This document shows positions 1 to 10,446 of a stretch of 64,000 nucleotides of DNA, one piece after another; position 1 is the stretch's first letter; every line of letters begins with the position of its first letter. The notes below the pieces were generated by a model that did not search any database, was not told the origin of the DNA, and worked only from the letters and a program-made list of their open reading frames with translations. Where the stretch lies: positions 21,283,501 through 21,347,500 of the forward strand of contig JAPQWV010000017.1 of assembly GCA_027422505.1 (NCBI GenBank), written 5' to 3'. Origin of the DNA: Craterostigma plantagineum. Lineage: Eukaryota; Streptophyta; Magnoliopsida; Lamiales; Linderniaceae. The translations under genes were made by a program, and so were the position numbers.

Positions 1-753
1 ACGTCGTTCTCATGACTGTAAGTGCAAACGATGGATGGACTTCTGAGGACGAAACTCTCCTCAGTAGAATACGAAGCAATAAGGTCTGATTCGTTTTAGG
101 TGTATTATAGATTGGCAGAGTTTCTCTAACCAAACTTGCTCTAACAATATAATCCAAAATCTTGTCTCGATTTCTTCATTCTTCAGAAGGCACCAACTTC
201 TTCTCCAGTTATTCTCGTGGTGAACAAAATAGACTGCGTCGATTCCCAATCTTTCGTCGACGATTGGGTGAAGAAAATCTCGGGTCAGTTTGAGAAGCAC
301 ATTTTAACATGTGCTGTGAATTCTCATGGGATTACAGAGTTAGAATCTGCCATTGTCAAACTCGTGGGCTTAGACAAGATCTGTGCTGGGGGCCAAAAAT
401 GGACCATCAACCAGGTTAGAACACGAATTCTGAACTTGCTCGAATTGGACTTTTAGTGACTTTTAATCGAACGAAAATGAGTTGGGTTCGGTTAAAAATT
501 CGAATTTGGTAATGGGATAGCATTAGTTTTTGTATTCTCATATGTTGAAGTGTTGCAGAGACAACATGAGCAGCTTGTCCGAGCAAGAGAGGCTTTGTTG
601 AGGTTGAAATCTTCGATTGAAGAAGGAATACCTTTGGACTTTTGGACCATTGACCTTAGAGAAGCTGCTTTAGATCTTGGACAAATAGCTGGCCAAGATA
701 TCTCCGAGGAAGTCCTATCTAACATTTTTGGGAAATTCTGCATAGGGAAATAA
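1..753 (+). CDS. mnmE: tRNA modification GTPase MnmE (TrmE), 3' exons only
   Basis: C-terminal part of MnmE, the GTPase that with MnmG/GidA modifies the wobble uridine of certain tRNAs; in plants it is expected in organelles. Three exons are visible: up to 83 (donor GT at 84), 187-414 and 559-753, all joining in phase 0. The first ends the G-domain stretch with [14 protein letters not shown]. The second carries the G4 guanine-specificity motif NKID (codons 223-234). The last encodes the closing helical domain and ends in the family's invariant tail FCIGK, followed by TAA at 751-753. The 5' exons (N-terminal tetrahydrofolate-binding domain, G1-G3) lie outside the window. No frameshift is seen, so the gene looks functional. 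Exon borders are inferred from GT/AG sites and fit to the family. Confidence 0.93.
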
Positions 754-1179
754 TTCATTTATTGTGCTGTACTTAACTATGTAACGACCTAATCAATTTG
801 TCAATGTTTCTCTTTTTTTTTCCAAATTATATAAGATTTTAGTTGTTTTGCATATCTTTACTGTCGTTTTTGTGGAGAAGGCAAAACGGACCCAAGTCCG
901 TTCAAAATTATACAAGTCGTTACAGCTTATGTCTATTATTGTTGTTGGGATGGGAATGCGTTTGAGTACAAGAAATGTGCAAATTAGACATATTATAACA
1001 TAGCTAACTGAAGTGAAAATTTACCCAAAAAAAAACAATTTTCATTACCATTACGTGACGCAATAACATCTACATATGGATACCAACTTCGGAGTACCTA
1101 ATATGATAATTTTGTGATATTTTCTTACAAATGTAGCATTATAATTTGTTTCTCGTTTTCATGTTGATTCGGTTAACAT
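754..1179. other. Intergenic, 3' flank of mnmE and laccase-A promoter
   Basis: No coding potential is seen. The stretch is AT-rich and holds the mnmE 3' flank and the upstream region of the first laccase gene. Confidence 0.6.
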
Positions 1180-1185
1180 TATAAA
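1180..1185 (+). promoter_or_regulatory. TATA box of laccase A
   Basis: TATAAA lies 52 bp before the ATG at 1238. The same promoter-proximal string (TATAAAT, then AGCAGA, then a TAGTAAT...TTACA stretch) recurs before laccase B at 10392, so the core promoter was duplicated with the gene. Confidence 0.6.
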
Positions 1186-1237
1186 TTCGAGCAGAACATT
1201 TAGTAATAATTACACAACATAGAATCATCGTAATAAG

Positions 1238-3600
1238 ATGTCGGTCTCGAAGACCTTGTTCTTGTACTTCATACTCATCACAGTATTCGACAACTTTCGA
1301 GTAGGTGAAGCTCATATTCGTCGTTATCGCTTCGTGGTGAGTGTCATATTACACATAATGCGTATATTACTTCATTTATAACCTCTTTCCAAGCATCACA
1401 AAAATCATGGTATTATTTGCAGGTGGAGGAAAGGTCATACACAAGACTCTGCGAAACAAAAAAGATTCTAACAGTGAACGGAGAATTCCCAGGCCCAGCA
1501 ATTCAAGTATATCAAGGAGAAACAATCTTCGTCGACGTTTATAACAGAGGGAATGACAACATAACAATACACTGGTACATACAACGCGATAATACGACCG
1601 TATTAACTATGTAACGTTTGGTCTATGTATATGTCTATCTTAAGAACCATAAATTACCATGCGAAGGCATGGAGTGAAGCAGCCGAGGAACCCATGGTCA
1701 GACGGGCCCGCATATATAACCCAATGCCCGATACAGCCCGGCAATAGGCTTCGACAAAAGGTCATATTTTCCGAGGAGATAGGCACGCTTTGGTGGCACG
1801 CTCATAACGACTGGCAACGAGCCACCGTTCACGGCCCCATAATCATCTACCCAAGACCGCCCGAAACTTATCCGTTCCCTAAGCCCGCCGCAGAAATCCC
1901 TATTGTCATAGGTATATAATATATTGGTCATCGGAATCTAAATATTATGTCTCAATTTTTTGGGGGATAACATGTAATAAATTCACTTGTATTGTGTGTG
2001 TGTTAGGGGAGTGGTGGATTGAAGACGTTTGGAGGGTGTTTGAGGAGTTTGTAGAGTCGGGTAGCGCGCCCAGGGATTCCGACGCATACACGATAAACGG
2101 CCAGCCCGGCGAACTCTACAACTGTTCGAAGCGCGGTAATTGGATTAAAAAACATTAATTTCGATGCATACAAGGAAAGACTGCTTGAAAATGAAACCCT
2201 AGCTCCCATGTGTCGGGTCTAATGGTTTGAAAATGAAACCCGAATCCCATGACTGTTGTGCTGGGCGAAATTGAGACATGTTCACATGGCTCGTGGAGAT
2301 TAGTCTCATCATCGGAGTGTGTGGCGCAAGCCCATAACTGATTGAGTGGGATACTCTAGAGTCGGCACAGAGAACCCTAGCTATATATATTCTCCGAGGC
2401 TCGAATCCTCCCTCATGCACGTTTTATGCAGATACCTTCAAGCTACTGGTGAGGCCTAACGAAACCTACCTCCTCCGAATAATCAATGCGGCGATGAATG
2501 AGATCCACTTCTTCGGCATCGCCCGGCACAGACTTACCGTGGTGGCCACGGACGCGTCGTACTCAAAGCCCTCGACGCGGGACTACATCGTCGTAGCGCC
2601 CGGGCAAACCATGGATTGCCTCCTAACCGCCGATCAAAACCCTAATCACTACTACTACATGGCCGCAAAGCCCTTCGTCGACGGCCCAATACCCTTCGAC
2701 AACACGACCACCACCGCACTATTACACTACGAAGACGGCGAAAGTGCACCGCACAAACGTAATTACGCCCAACGACTCCCCCCGTTGCCTCCCTTCAATG
2801 ACACACAGTCAGTCTTCAACTTCACCGACAGCTTAAGGAGCCTAAACTCAAAAGCCCATCCCAGCAACGTCCCCTTAAAGATAGAAAAGAGAATAGTTTC
2901 CACCATCTCTATCAACGTCTTCCCATGCCGTAATAATCGGACGTGCATGGGACCCAACGGGACGCGCTTAGGTGCAAGCATGAACAACGTGAGCTTCGTG
3001 GATCCCACCATCAGCGTTCTCCAGGCGTATTTCTACGGGATAAAGGGAGTTTTCAGGAAGAACTTTCCCAAGTTTCCTCCTTTTTTGTTTAATTTCACCT
3101 CCACAGCGGAGGCGATCCCCTTCGAGCTTCAAGTTCCGAGGAGGGCAACCAAGGCTCTTGCCTTGAGGTACGGCGTGGGGGTCGAGGTCGTCTTTCAGAA
3201 CACGGAATTGGTGGCGGGGCTTAGCCATCCCATGCACTTACATGGGTTCAGTTTCTATGTCGTTGGGTCGGGTTTTGGGAACTTCGACGAAGGGCGGGAC
3301 CCGTCGGGGTACAACCTCGTCGATCCACCGCGACGGAATACCGTCGTGGTTCCGAGGGGCGGGTGGACTGCCATTAGATTCGAGGCTTGTAATCCAGGTT
3401 AAGATATTATTAGCATACGATTAGTTATTCCATTTTTCATTTATTGAAGTTATATATATGTTATATTAGGTGTGTGGTTCTTACACTGCCATTTGGATCG
3501 CCACTTAACTTGGGGAATGGATACGGTGTTCATCGTGAGAGATGGAAAAGGTCCGACGGAAAGTATACTTCCTCCGCCGCCTGATCTTCCGCCGTGTTGA
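1238..3600 (+). CDS. Laccase A (multicopper oxidase), six exons
   Basis: Secreted four-copper p-diphenol:oxygen oxidoreductase. In plants this family oxidises monolignols and flavonoids in the cell wall. Exons 1238-1336, 1423-1574, 1667-1911, 2007-2135, 2432-3397 and 3470-3600 join without a stop to 573 residues, the usual plant laccase size. The N-terminus is a hydrophobic signal peptide. All four copper motifs are present: HWHG at 83-86 (its Trp codon is split by intron 2), WWHAH at 126-130, HPMHLHG at 474-480 and HCHLDRH at 536-542. The residue ten after the type-1 Cys537 is Met547, where many plant laccases have Leu. Several N-glycosylation sequons are visible. It ends PPC, then TGA. AATAAA follows at 3685-3690. 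It is a close paralogue of laccase B. Substrate is not predictable from sequence. Confidence 0.93.
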
Positions 3601-4594
3601 TGGTCATGATGATGCACTTTGCAGCCAATACTGCACTTTTATTTTAATTTATTTTATTTTTTTAATATATGTATGTTGAAGCATAATAAAATAGTCATCT
3701 CATTGTTTGGAAATAAATTTTTTAAGAGCATCTCTCTCGGGTACTTCAGTTTTGTGTAAAACACAAAATAAAGTACGTCTTTACTCCAATGAGACTCTAA
3801 CACTAATATTGTGTTGAGTAGCATAGGTACTCTAGATGTAGAGTACGCACAATTTTCAACACAAAAATTGTGTTGTACTTTTTGTTTATTTATAATTTAT
3901 TTAATAAAAATTATTTAATTATATTTAAATATTTGATATTTATATAATAATATAAAAGTAATAATAATATTAATTTCCTATTTTTTATATTTCATTCTAT
4001 TCTAATAAAATTATAATTAAATAATATGTTAAGTTTATAATTTAGTTAATTTTAAATATTAATTATTATTATTATTTATTGACTTTTTAATTATTATAGT
4101 TATCAAGTTTAATATAGGAATTTGATTTTTAGAGTAGAAAATAGAGTTAATGGGTTGGATTGAAAATTAGTGTAGTTATGTCTGGAAACCGAGCTCAAAG
4201 ATCAGAAAGAAGCTATCTTGTAGAAATTGAGCTTATGGATTGGAGTAAAAGCACTGTAACAGCTGTAATATTGTGCAGAATTAACTGTATATTCATGCTA
4301 CGGGTTGGAGATGCTATAAGAATAGAAAGTGATAAACTGTTTAAAGTTAACCTGTTTGGTGGACTGGTTATTCAACAATTTTTTTTTCTTTTTGCAAATT
4401 TACAAAAAAATTGATACGAATACCCGAATCGAGCAAGTAATGTGATAGACGGACGCATGTTCGGACATATTTCTTCTTTTTTTTTTCATATCATGAGTTA
4501 TCCCGCTAAATTATCAATCATAAATTTGCGCCACTCACTGACCTTGATTCAGGTGAAAAATCATCTATTTAATTTCCATTTTTAGAGTAGAAAA
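3601..4594. other. Laccase A 3' flank and AT-rich intergenic DNA
   Basis: Polyadenylation signal AATAAA at 3685-3690. From about 3725 to 3900 the sequence begins AAGAGCATCTCTCTCGGG and is built of ACACAAAAT / ATTTTGTGT inverted words, which suggests a MITE remnant, although I cannot define its ends. The remainder is A/T-rich with no credible gene. Confidence 0.45.
4126..4180. repeat. Paralogous empty site of the 4.6-kb MITE
   Basis: About 55 bp matching the joined flanks of the mariner-like MITE (4578-4596 plus 5124-5162). The shared sequence is TTTTTAGAGTAGAAAATA then GAGTTAATGGGTTGGATTG. This copy carries a single TA (4142-4143) where the other is interrupted by the element. Confidence 0.8.
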
Positions 4595-4596
4595 TA

Positions 4597-5123
4597 CAGT
4601 AGTCTATAAATTAATACTCGATAATTTAATAAACTCTTTAATATAATATTTTCGGCCAGTCCCGACTCGGGGATAACGTACTAAATTAATAATTCTCTAA
4701 AATTATAAGATAATAGACTTTTGATAATATCTATAGGTCCCGTATAAATTATAAATTAATCAAATTCTATATCTAAAAATATTATCATATTACATGAAGG
4801 AGGATTACTTGAAAATGACTCAATGGTCATTTGTTTTTTGTTGATATATGCATTAATATTACTTAAATGTACAGTAACACCAGACAAATTATGATAGACT
4901 CGGGAGATTGAAGGTTTGATCCTTAATTTCACGTTCATTAAGGACATAGGAGATTGAAGGCTATTTGATGTTTGGAAAGTTTGAATTGTAATGTACACTC
5001 TAAATTAATAAAATATTAATTCATCGATAAATTAATAATTATTAATTTATCGATTAACTAATAACTCTTTTAATTAATAAATTTGGTCGGTCTCAACTGT
5101 ATTAATTTATAGAGTTTCTACTG
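4597..5123. mobile_element. Mariner/Stowaway-type MITE, TA target duplication
   Basis: Non-coding 527-bp element with terminal inverted repeats beginning CAGTAG and continuing CTATAAATTAATAC; the right end reads GTATTAATTTATAGAG...CTACTG. TA flanks it at 4595-4596 and 5124-5125, and the paralogous empty site at 4126-4180 confirms a TA duplication. The interior is A/T-rich with short repeats of AATTAATA and a CGGCCAGTCCCGACTCGGGG / GGTCGGTCTCAACTG pair near the two ends. Confidence 0.8.
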
Positions 5124-5216
5124 TAGAGTTAATGGGTTGGATTGAAAACTAGTGTGGTTAGGTTTCGATTCAACCATTTGGTCAGATTGAATTAATATCA
5201 AAATATTGAAATCTAT

Positions 5217-5368
5217 TTGACCCTGGACGCAGGGCAAAATGGTAATTTTGCGACACCAACACCAATACACCACCATAGAGTATTGGTCAACCACACCAAG
5301 ACAAAAGTCAACGTGCATGTGCCACCGTCCAGTCTTTGAGGTGAGTCAGACGTCAGCGCTCACTTGAC
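5217..5368. promoter_or_regulatory. Cluster of W-boxes and a TGACG element upstream of PROPEP
   Basis: WRKY-type TTGAC[C/T] sites: TTGACC at 5217-5222 (+), GGTCAA at 5285-5290 (TTGACC on minus), AGTCAA at 5306-5311 (TTGACT on minus), and a TTGAC core at 5364-5368. CGTCA at 5351-5355 is a TGACG (TGA-bZIP) site on the minus strand. All lie about 225-380 bp before the PROPEP start. Function is inferred from motif identity only. Confidence 0.5.
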
Positions 5369-5593
5369 ACCTTATTATGAGAGAAGAGAATGCGAACAAT
5401 AGTTGCAATAATTTCTTCTATTTTTCACGACGTACTAAAAATAATCAACAGTAAATACATGTCATTAATTACGGTTCAACTAACTACCCATCATTTAATG
5501 CGAGGAATGAAAAATACAAGGGCGCAAATATCTACAAATTAAAAAACACGGAGAACGATATTCAGCAAAAATAAATAAAAGAGAGAAGAACCA

Positions 5594-5953
5594 ATGGAGA
5601 AAGAAGCGAAGAAGTCACAGAGAGATCATTCATCATCTTATTCATCTTTCCTTCACAACATAATGGTGACTTCTCCATGCAGTTGCATTCAACAACTCAT
5701 CAGAGCTATGCTTAGCTGTTTAGGTTGGGAGTCTCAACTCTCTTCTTCAAATAACAACACTGAAGCTGAAGTTGATGCTTCGAGTAATAATGGTAATATT
5801 CAAGTAGATGGCTCTTCTTCTTCGTCTTCTCCGTCTTCATCTTCGGGAGATCCTCCGCCTCCACTCGCCGGCGTGACGGTGATGCTGGCCACGGTTGGAA
5901 GACCTCCGCCGAGGCAGCCCATCAGTGGAGGAAGAGGCCCTGGGACCAATTAA
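5594..5953 (+). CDS. Plant elicitor peptide precursor (PROPEP-like), 119 aa
   Basis: Small cytosolic precursor of a damage-signalling peptide. In the family, metacaspases release a roughly 20-30-residue C-terminal Pep that is sensed by PEPR leucine-rich-repeat receptor kinases. Two diagnostic parts are visible. Near residues 28-44 an amphipathic Cys-containing segment, PCSCIQQLIRAMLSCLG, matches the N-terminal block of PROPEPs. The extreme C-terminus, GRPPPRQPISGGRGPGTN, fits the Pep pattern: Ser, small residue, Gly, Arg, then final Asn. Between them lies a low-complexity Ser/Asn/Asp linker. There is no signal peptide, as usual for PROPEPs. The start has good context (A at -3, G at +4). It is intronless here and flanked upstream by W-boxes. 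PROPEPs diverge fast, so identity rests on the two end blocks; the exact cleavage point is not predictable. Confidence 0.72.
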   Translation: MEKEAKKSQRDHSSSYSSFLHNIMVTSPCSCIQQLIRAMLSCLGWESQLSSSNNNTEAEVDASSNNGNIQVDGSSSSSSPSSSSGDPPPPLAGVTVMLATVGRPPPRQPISGGRGPGTN

Positions 5954-7309
5954 TTATAATAATTTGCAGCATTATTAATGTTGTTGCTAGTTTCCACTTG
6001 ATAAGTATAAAATTTGTTGTTGCTAGTTTATATTCCAATCCAACCTCGTAACTTGTAGTTGTGATGTTATTGCATTTGTGTCTTGTGTGTAGAATTTTCT
6101 TGATTTGAATGCCTCATCATATTTTTGTGGGGCCGACGGGTAACAAGTGTCTCGGTTTCTTTGTCTTGGAATCTCAGCTATTACTAGATCATGATACATA
6201 ATATTCTAGTTAAATCTTTTCCGTGATCCGTCACAATTGCAAAATTAAGGATTGATGACGTCGTCGAAAAATGGATCTACCGCGCTAAATGGCCAACGAG
6301 CTGCTCCCGCCTGAACTTTGCCGCGGACTTTGCCTAAAGACTCGAAAACAGGGTAAGGGTTGGAGGTCGTTCGCCCTCTTGCCTAGGTCAAGAGGGTATT
6401 TTCTGTGTTCCAGGCGTAAAGTAGCATAAAAAAGGTGATGTGTTCAAGTGTGTGCTTGAATAGTAAAAATGGCAGAGTAACGGTAGGATATGTGAGAAAT
6501 CGATACCTGTTCTGAGCGGGCTTTGTAGTATTTTTAGGGTCCTCATTTGGGCAGTTTCCAGACGGTTTTACCCACTTTCCGCCTTTCTCGGGCTCGGTTT
6601 TCCATGCCCACGATGGCACGTCCCCGCGATTAATCTAATTATGGGCAGTTATCTGCCGCACGTCCTGCTATCGTCGCAAAGCAGAGATCGTGGCGGTTTC
6701 TTGTATGGGAGACCGAATCTCCTGTGGTGCGCGCTTGGCTCGGGCCTCGAGGCGCGAACCCGAGGAGCCGACGTCCCATCTTTTCGGAAATGGTTCTGTC
6801 TGTCGCTTCGGTAGCAAAAGTCCTCGGGCGACTTTCCTAGGGGCCAGTGGATTCGTTTAGGGTCTTCTGGGATGCTTCGGGCGAAAACCGCCTCCTAATG
6901 CGTTCGGTGCCTTCTCGCCGAGGGTCCCTCCAAAAAGCCCGAGGTGATGTCAGGGGTAAAGGTCGTTCCTCATGTAAGGTGGTTAGGTTGGTCAAGACGG
7001 GTCGGGTATTTTGCCGTCGGGTAGGTAATACCTAGGGTAACATATATGATGTATTATTGTACGTTTTGACGGGTTGGTCATGGTAAGCACCTCGGATCGA
7101 ATGTGATGTGTAATAATGTGACAAATATTTGGAATGTTAGTGTCCCACGAAATTTTCAGCCCAATATCTAACCTAACGATGTGATCCGAAGCATAATTCA
7201 TCCTCGAAAAAAATTGTAACTCACGAGGCAACGAATTACCAAGGTAAATATAAATTTATCAACCAACTTAATCGCTTAGTACAAAATAGGATCGTTTTAC
7301 GTGTTTCAA
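5954..7309. other. Intergenic, GC-rich block of probable repeat origin
   Basis: No gene is supported. From about 6240 to 7060 base composition jumps to GC-rich against AT-rich flanks, with words such as CTCGGGCTCGG, GGCCTCGAGGCGCG and TCCTCGGGCGAC, which looks like transposon-derived DNA. I could not find termini or coding domains. Confidence 0.4.
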
Positions 7310-7488
7310 AAAGGGGTCAGGGGCGGATCCATAAATTTTTAATGGGGGGCCGTAGTCAAAATTGTTGGCTCGATAAGGGCTCGATGAGCCACGAGCCCAT
7401 ACTGCCCATACTTTTTTGTTGGAACATATTAAATCACAACCATAAAAGAATTCACATTTAATACAATCAACAAATAATATCAATATTG

Positions 7489-8351
7489 TAATGGAAAGTA
7501 AAAATTAGAACTAATCGTGTTGCGTATGACAACTCTCTCTATTCTCTCTCTCTCTTCGAAAACTCTCCCCCCAAACCCTAGCCGCACTTCTCAATTTCAT
7601 CCCTCTCCTCCTCCACCTCCATTAATGGAGGTGGGGGAGCTTACATTTTCATTTTCGTTTTTCGTTTTTATTCTTTTCCGTTATTCTTTCTTTTATCTTT
7701 TAAAAAAAATGTTTGTGGTTTATCTCCGACGCCTCCACCGCCGACCTCGCCGCCTCCACTTTCTCCGTCCCTCCGCTGCTCCTACGCTGCCACCGTCTCC
7801 GCCTCGTCACCTCCGACTGTCGCTCCACTTTTGCTGCCGTTGGCAGCTCTACCCCGCCATCTCCGTCGCCGTCGCCAGATCTGCACCGCCATCTCCACCG
7901 CCGTCGCCAGATCAGCCCCGCCTCGCCGCCTCGACGCAGCTGTCTGTTGGCTGTCACCCACCAACACATCTTCTCACCTCTCGCCATCCTCCATTCCCGA
8001 GTCTCCCACGTGGCGCTCTTTTCTCCCGGCCATTGGGTCGGGAGCTCTTTTCTCCCTATGTGGAGCCATTTCTCCCGTGTGGAGCCTTTTCCGATGGAGA
8101 CGAAGGCCTCGATCGTTGGATAAAGAAAGTGTAGAGTATTGTGGATTTGGCTTAATAGCCTTTTTTGTGGTACGTTCTATAGCTCTTTGGTCCAAGTTTG
8201 GGGTTTTTCTCGTTTTCTGTCGGCTTTTTTAACTTTTGTTTGGTGTGTGCGCTCCTATGTGAGCCTTTTTTTCTCTACCAGAGAGACCCTCTGGGCAATT
8301 TAGTCCATGTACATTTGTTTATCAATACAAGCTATCGTTTCGAAAAAAAAA
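7489..8351 (+). mobile_element. Polyadenylated retroposon (LINE-like) nested in the hAT element
   Basis: An 863-bp insert ending in a run of A (about 8342-8351) and bounded by a perfect 18-bp target duplication CAAATAATATCAATATTG (7471-7488 and 8352-8369). The 5' part is C/T-rich with AAACCCTAGCCGC and resembles plant LINE or mRNA leaders. The 3' part (TTTATCAATACAAGC, TTTCG, A-tail) resembles plant LINE ends. The middle has a short imperfect tandem repeat of CCGTCGCCAGATC. Its long open frames are Arg/Pro/Ser low-complexity and do not match a reverse transcriptase, so it is non-autonomous or a retrocopy. Confidence 0.8.
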
Positions 8352-8961
8352 CAAATAATATCAATATTGAAAGATCAATAATAAGATTGACGGAGCTCTA
8401 ACGACGACAACTCACAATATTAATATTTCTAAGAGTGATATGGGATCCTCACTAGCTTCTTGTTTGTAGGATATAATATTAATTTAATAATAATAATATG
8501 ATATAGAAAAAATAGAAGAGGAAAGATACTGAAATGAACTAGAAAAAGTCAAAAATAAATTTAATTAGATATAAAATAAAAACTTAATAAATTAAGTATT
8601 ACTATGGAAAACAGACATTGTATTTGTTAAAGCTTTGATTGACTAATTTGTTAAAAAATATTCATATAAGTAAAAAGAATGAAATAGTTAAATATTCAAA
8701 GAATTAAATTCTTAAATATAGCGGACAAAAAAAAAGAAAGAGAAAAAAAGAATAGAAGTTCAAAAGGGAAAAGAAAAAAAAATAGAAAGCCAAACAAAAA
8801 TGAAAGAAATGGAGGTCGCGTGGAATCGAACTCAACTCCACAAAGACAACTAAACCCTTCAAGCCACTAACGATACCAATAAATTTAATGCAATATCCCT
8901 TAGCCTTTATATTTCACATAAATAATAGAAACATTATACTCAAAATTTCGAAAATTTTCCC

Positions 8962-8978
8962 GGGGGGGGGGGGGGGGG
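8962..8978. repeat. Poly-G run
   Basis: Seventeen consecutive G inside the right end of the hAT element, close to the terminal inverted repeat. Confidence 0.9.
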
Positions 8979-9050
8979 AGGCCCCGTCGGGCCACCATGT
9001 AGATCCGGGATCCGCCGCTGAAAGGGGTGAATATACACTCATTAGTCTTA

Positions 9051-9990
9051 TGTTAGATTTTCGGTTATTGTCTCGTTAAAGATCAATACCGGTGCTTGAT
9101 GTATTTGTATCGACTGGTGCGGAATAAACTAGTCGGTTTTGAACCAAGACCGGATGTGAACGTGGTGTGCGTGTGATGTTTCGGTACAAACATTGTTTGT
9201 TTCTGGAAGTTCGGAGCTAAAATCTCCTACGTCTCCACTTCTTCCTCGCAAGGAAGGTATTCACTAGAAGTCTCGGTTTACAACTCTTGTCGTACAACCT
9301 CCTTATCTAGACTGACTCAATACGAACCTCACGACTATATTATGCTAACTAAACTCCTAGACATCTCTAGATAGCTTTTTACAGTCAATCTCTGTCAAGA
9401 GCTTTTAACAGTTCCTTGAGAAAATCACAATAAACTTTCCAGTTTAATGCAATGATGACAACATTAAATTCTTTTTTCGCTTAAAGAACTCTGAAAGTTG
9501 AATGCTTCAGCTAATTTTCTCGTTCTTAAAATTTTCAGCAAAAAGGTCTTCAGCTTGCATCACTTCTATTTATAGCTGGGTTGAAGTTGAATCCCGTTAT
9601 GAGATAGCTCTTTGTGTACCGGAGAGAGCATTTATTACCCAAAATGAGTCTGTCCGGTCTTGCAGCAGTTCGTGTTGTACCTTTACTTTATTCCTTATTC
9701 AGTTTGACTTGACTTCAACTGGCTCTAGCTGGCGTGTATTAATTGTTCTTCAAAAGTCTTCAACTTGCCGTAACTTGAATGTATTTGAATCTGTCCAGAG
9801 TGGCATTTTCGGTATTATGCAGTCCGGTCTTCAATGTACTTCCGGTACGCAGTCTTGATCCGGTTTCTGATTGCGCTGATGTACTGCTGGTTGTATCCGG
9901 TTTCACCTATGTCTAACCGGTATAGTTATTTAAGTTAAGTTCAATCACCAAAACTATTAATTTGATTATTAAAATCTATGATTTCTAACA
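9051..9990 (-). mobile_element. Probable solo LTR of a Copia element
   Basis: A 940-bp segment that on the minus strand begins TGTTAGAAATC and ends AAAATCTAACA, giving TGTTAG/CTAACA termini. It carries a minus-strand TATAAATAG promoter box near 9570. Downstream, GTGGAGACGTAGGAG is typical of plant Copia LTRs. No coding domain or partner LTR is found. The flanking 5-mers (TCTTA and GTACA) do not match, so an intact target duplication cannot be shown. Confidence 0.5.
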
Positions 9991-10391
9991 GTACATTTCA
10001 AGGATCACTCTTTATTTTATTATTATAATATAAAGAACTACTATATATTAATAAGCTGACCTCAACATTAACACCACTAAATACAGGTTGGACCAACAAC
10101 ATTAACATTACAATTATATCTTTTTGCCAATTACTAGTTATTATTATGAAACGCTAAACTAGAAATGAGCAATTTGAACAGACTTCACTTAGCCAACTGC
10201 AAGGGAAAATTTTCAAAAAATACTCTTTGCTTAATTAAAAGGCAAGCGACCATTCCGTGTCGCATTAAAAAATCTACATATGTTGCAAACACCCGGAAAA
10301 GTCATCATTGCTTCAGAGGATGCTTTTTTTTTTTTTATCGAGCTTTAAATATCTCATACATATTGTAGTTATTGTCTTTTCGATTAAACAC
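9991..10391. other. Intergenic, upstream of laccase B
   Basis: AT-rich DNA with a T-run near 10325-10337. No gene is seen. Confidence 0.5.
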
Positions 10392-10397
10392 TATAAA
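10392..10397 (+). promoter_or_regulatory. TATA box of laccase B
   Basis: TATAAA lies 49 bp before the ATG at 10447. It is followed by AGCAGAGGAACATCTAGTAA, which parallels the sequence after the laccase A TATA box. Confidence 0.6.
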
Positions 10398-10446
10398 TCC
10401 CAGCAGAGGAACATCTAGTAATTACATAAAAAGAAAATATAAATAA

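Larger units (their letters stand above)
7318..9020. mobile_element. Non-autonomous hAT element carrying a nested retroposon
   Basis: Ends are CAGGGGCGGATCC at the left and GGATCCGCCGCTG at the right, inverted repeats with one mismatch. They are flanked by a perfect 8-bp direct repeat AAAGGGGT (7310-7317 and 9021-9028), the hAT target-duplication length. No transposase is present. Removing the retroposon at 7489-8351 and one copy of its target duplication leaves about 820 bp of native sequence, mostly A/T-rich, plus a G-run near the right end. Confidence 0.85.

Noticed and set aside
4160..4414. 84-codon open frame after the empty-site repeat
   Set aside because: No recognisable domain, AT-rich, ends in a homopolymer T tract, and no promoter or splice context supports it.
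7517..8134. 205-codon open frame rich in Arg, Pro and Ser
   Set aside because: Low-complexity translation of the C/T-rich start of the nested retroposon; overlapping open frames in other phases look equally good.
9051..9990. Complete LTR retrotransposon at this site
   Set aside because: Only one LTR-like segment, no coding domains, and no matching flanking 5-mers; kept only as a probable solo LTR.
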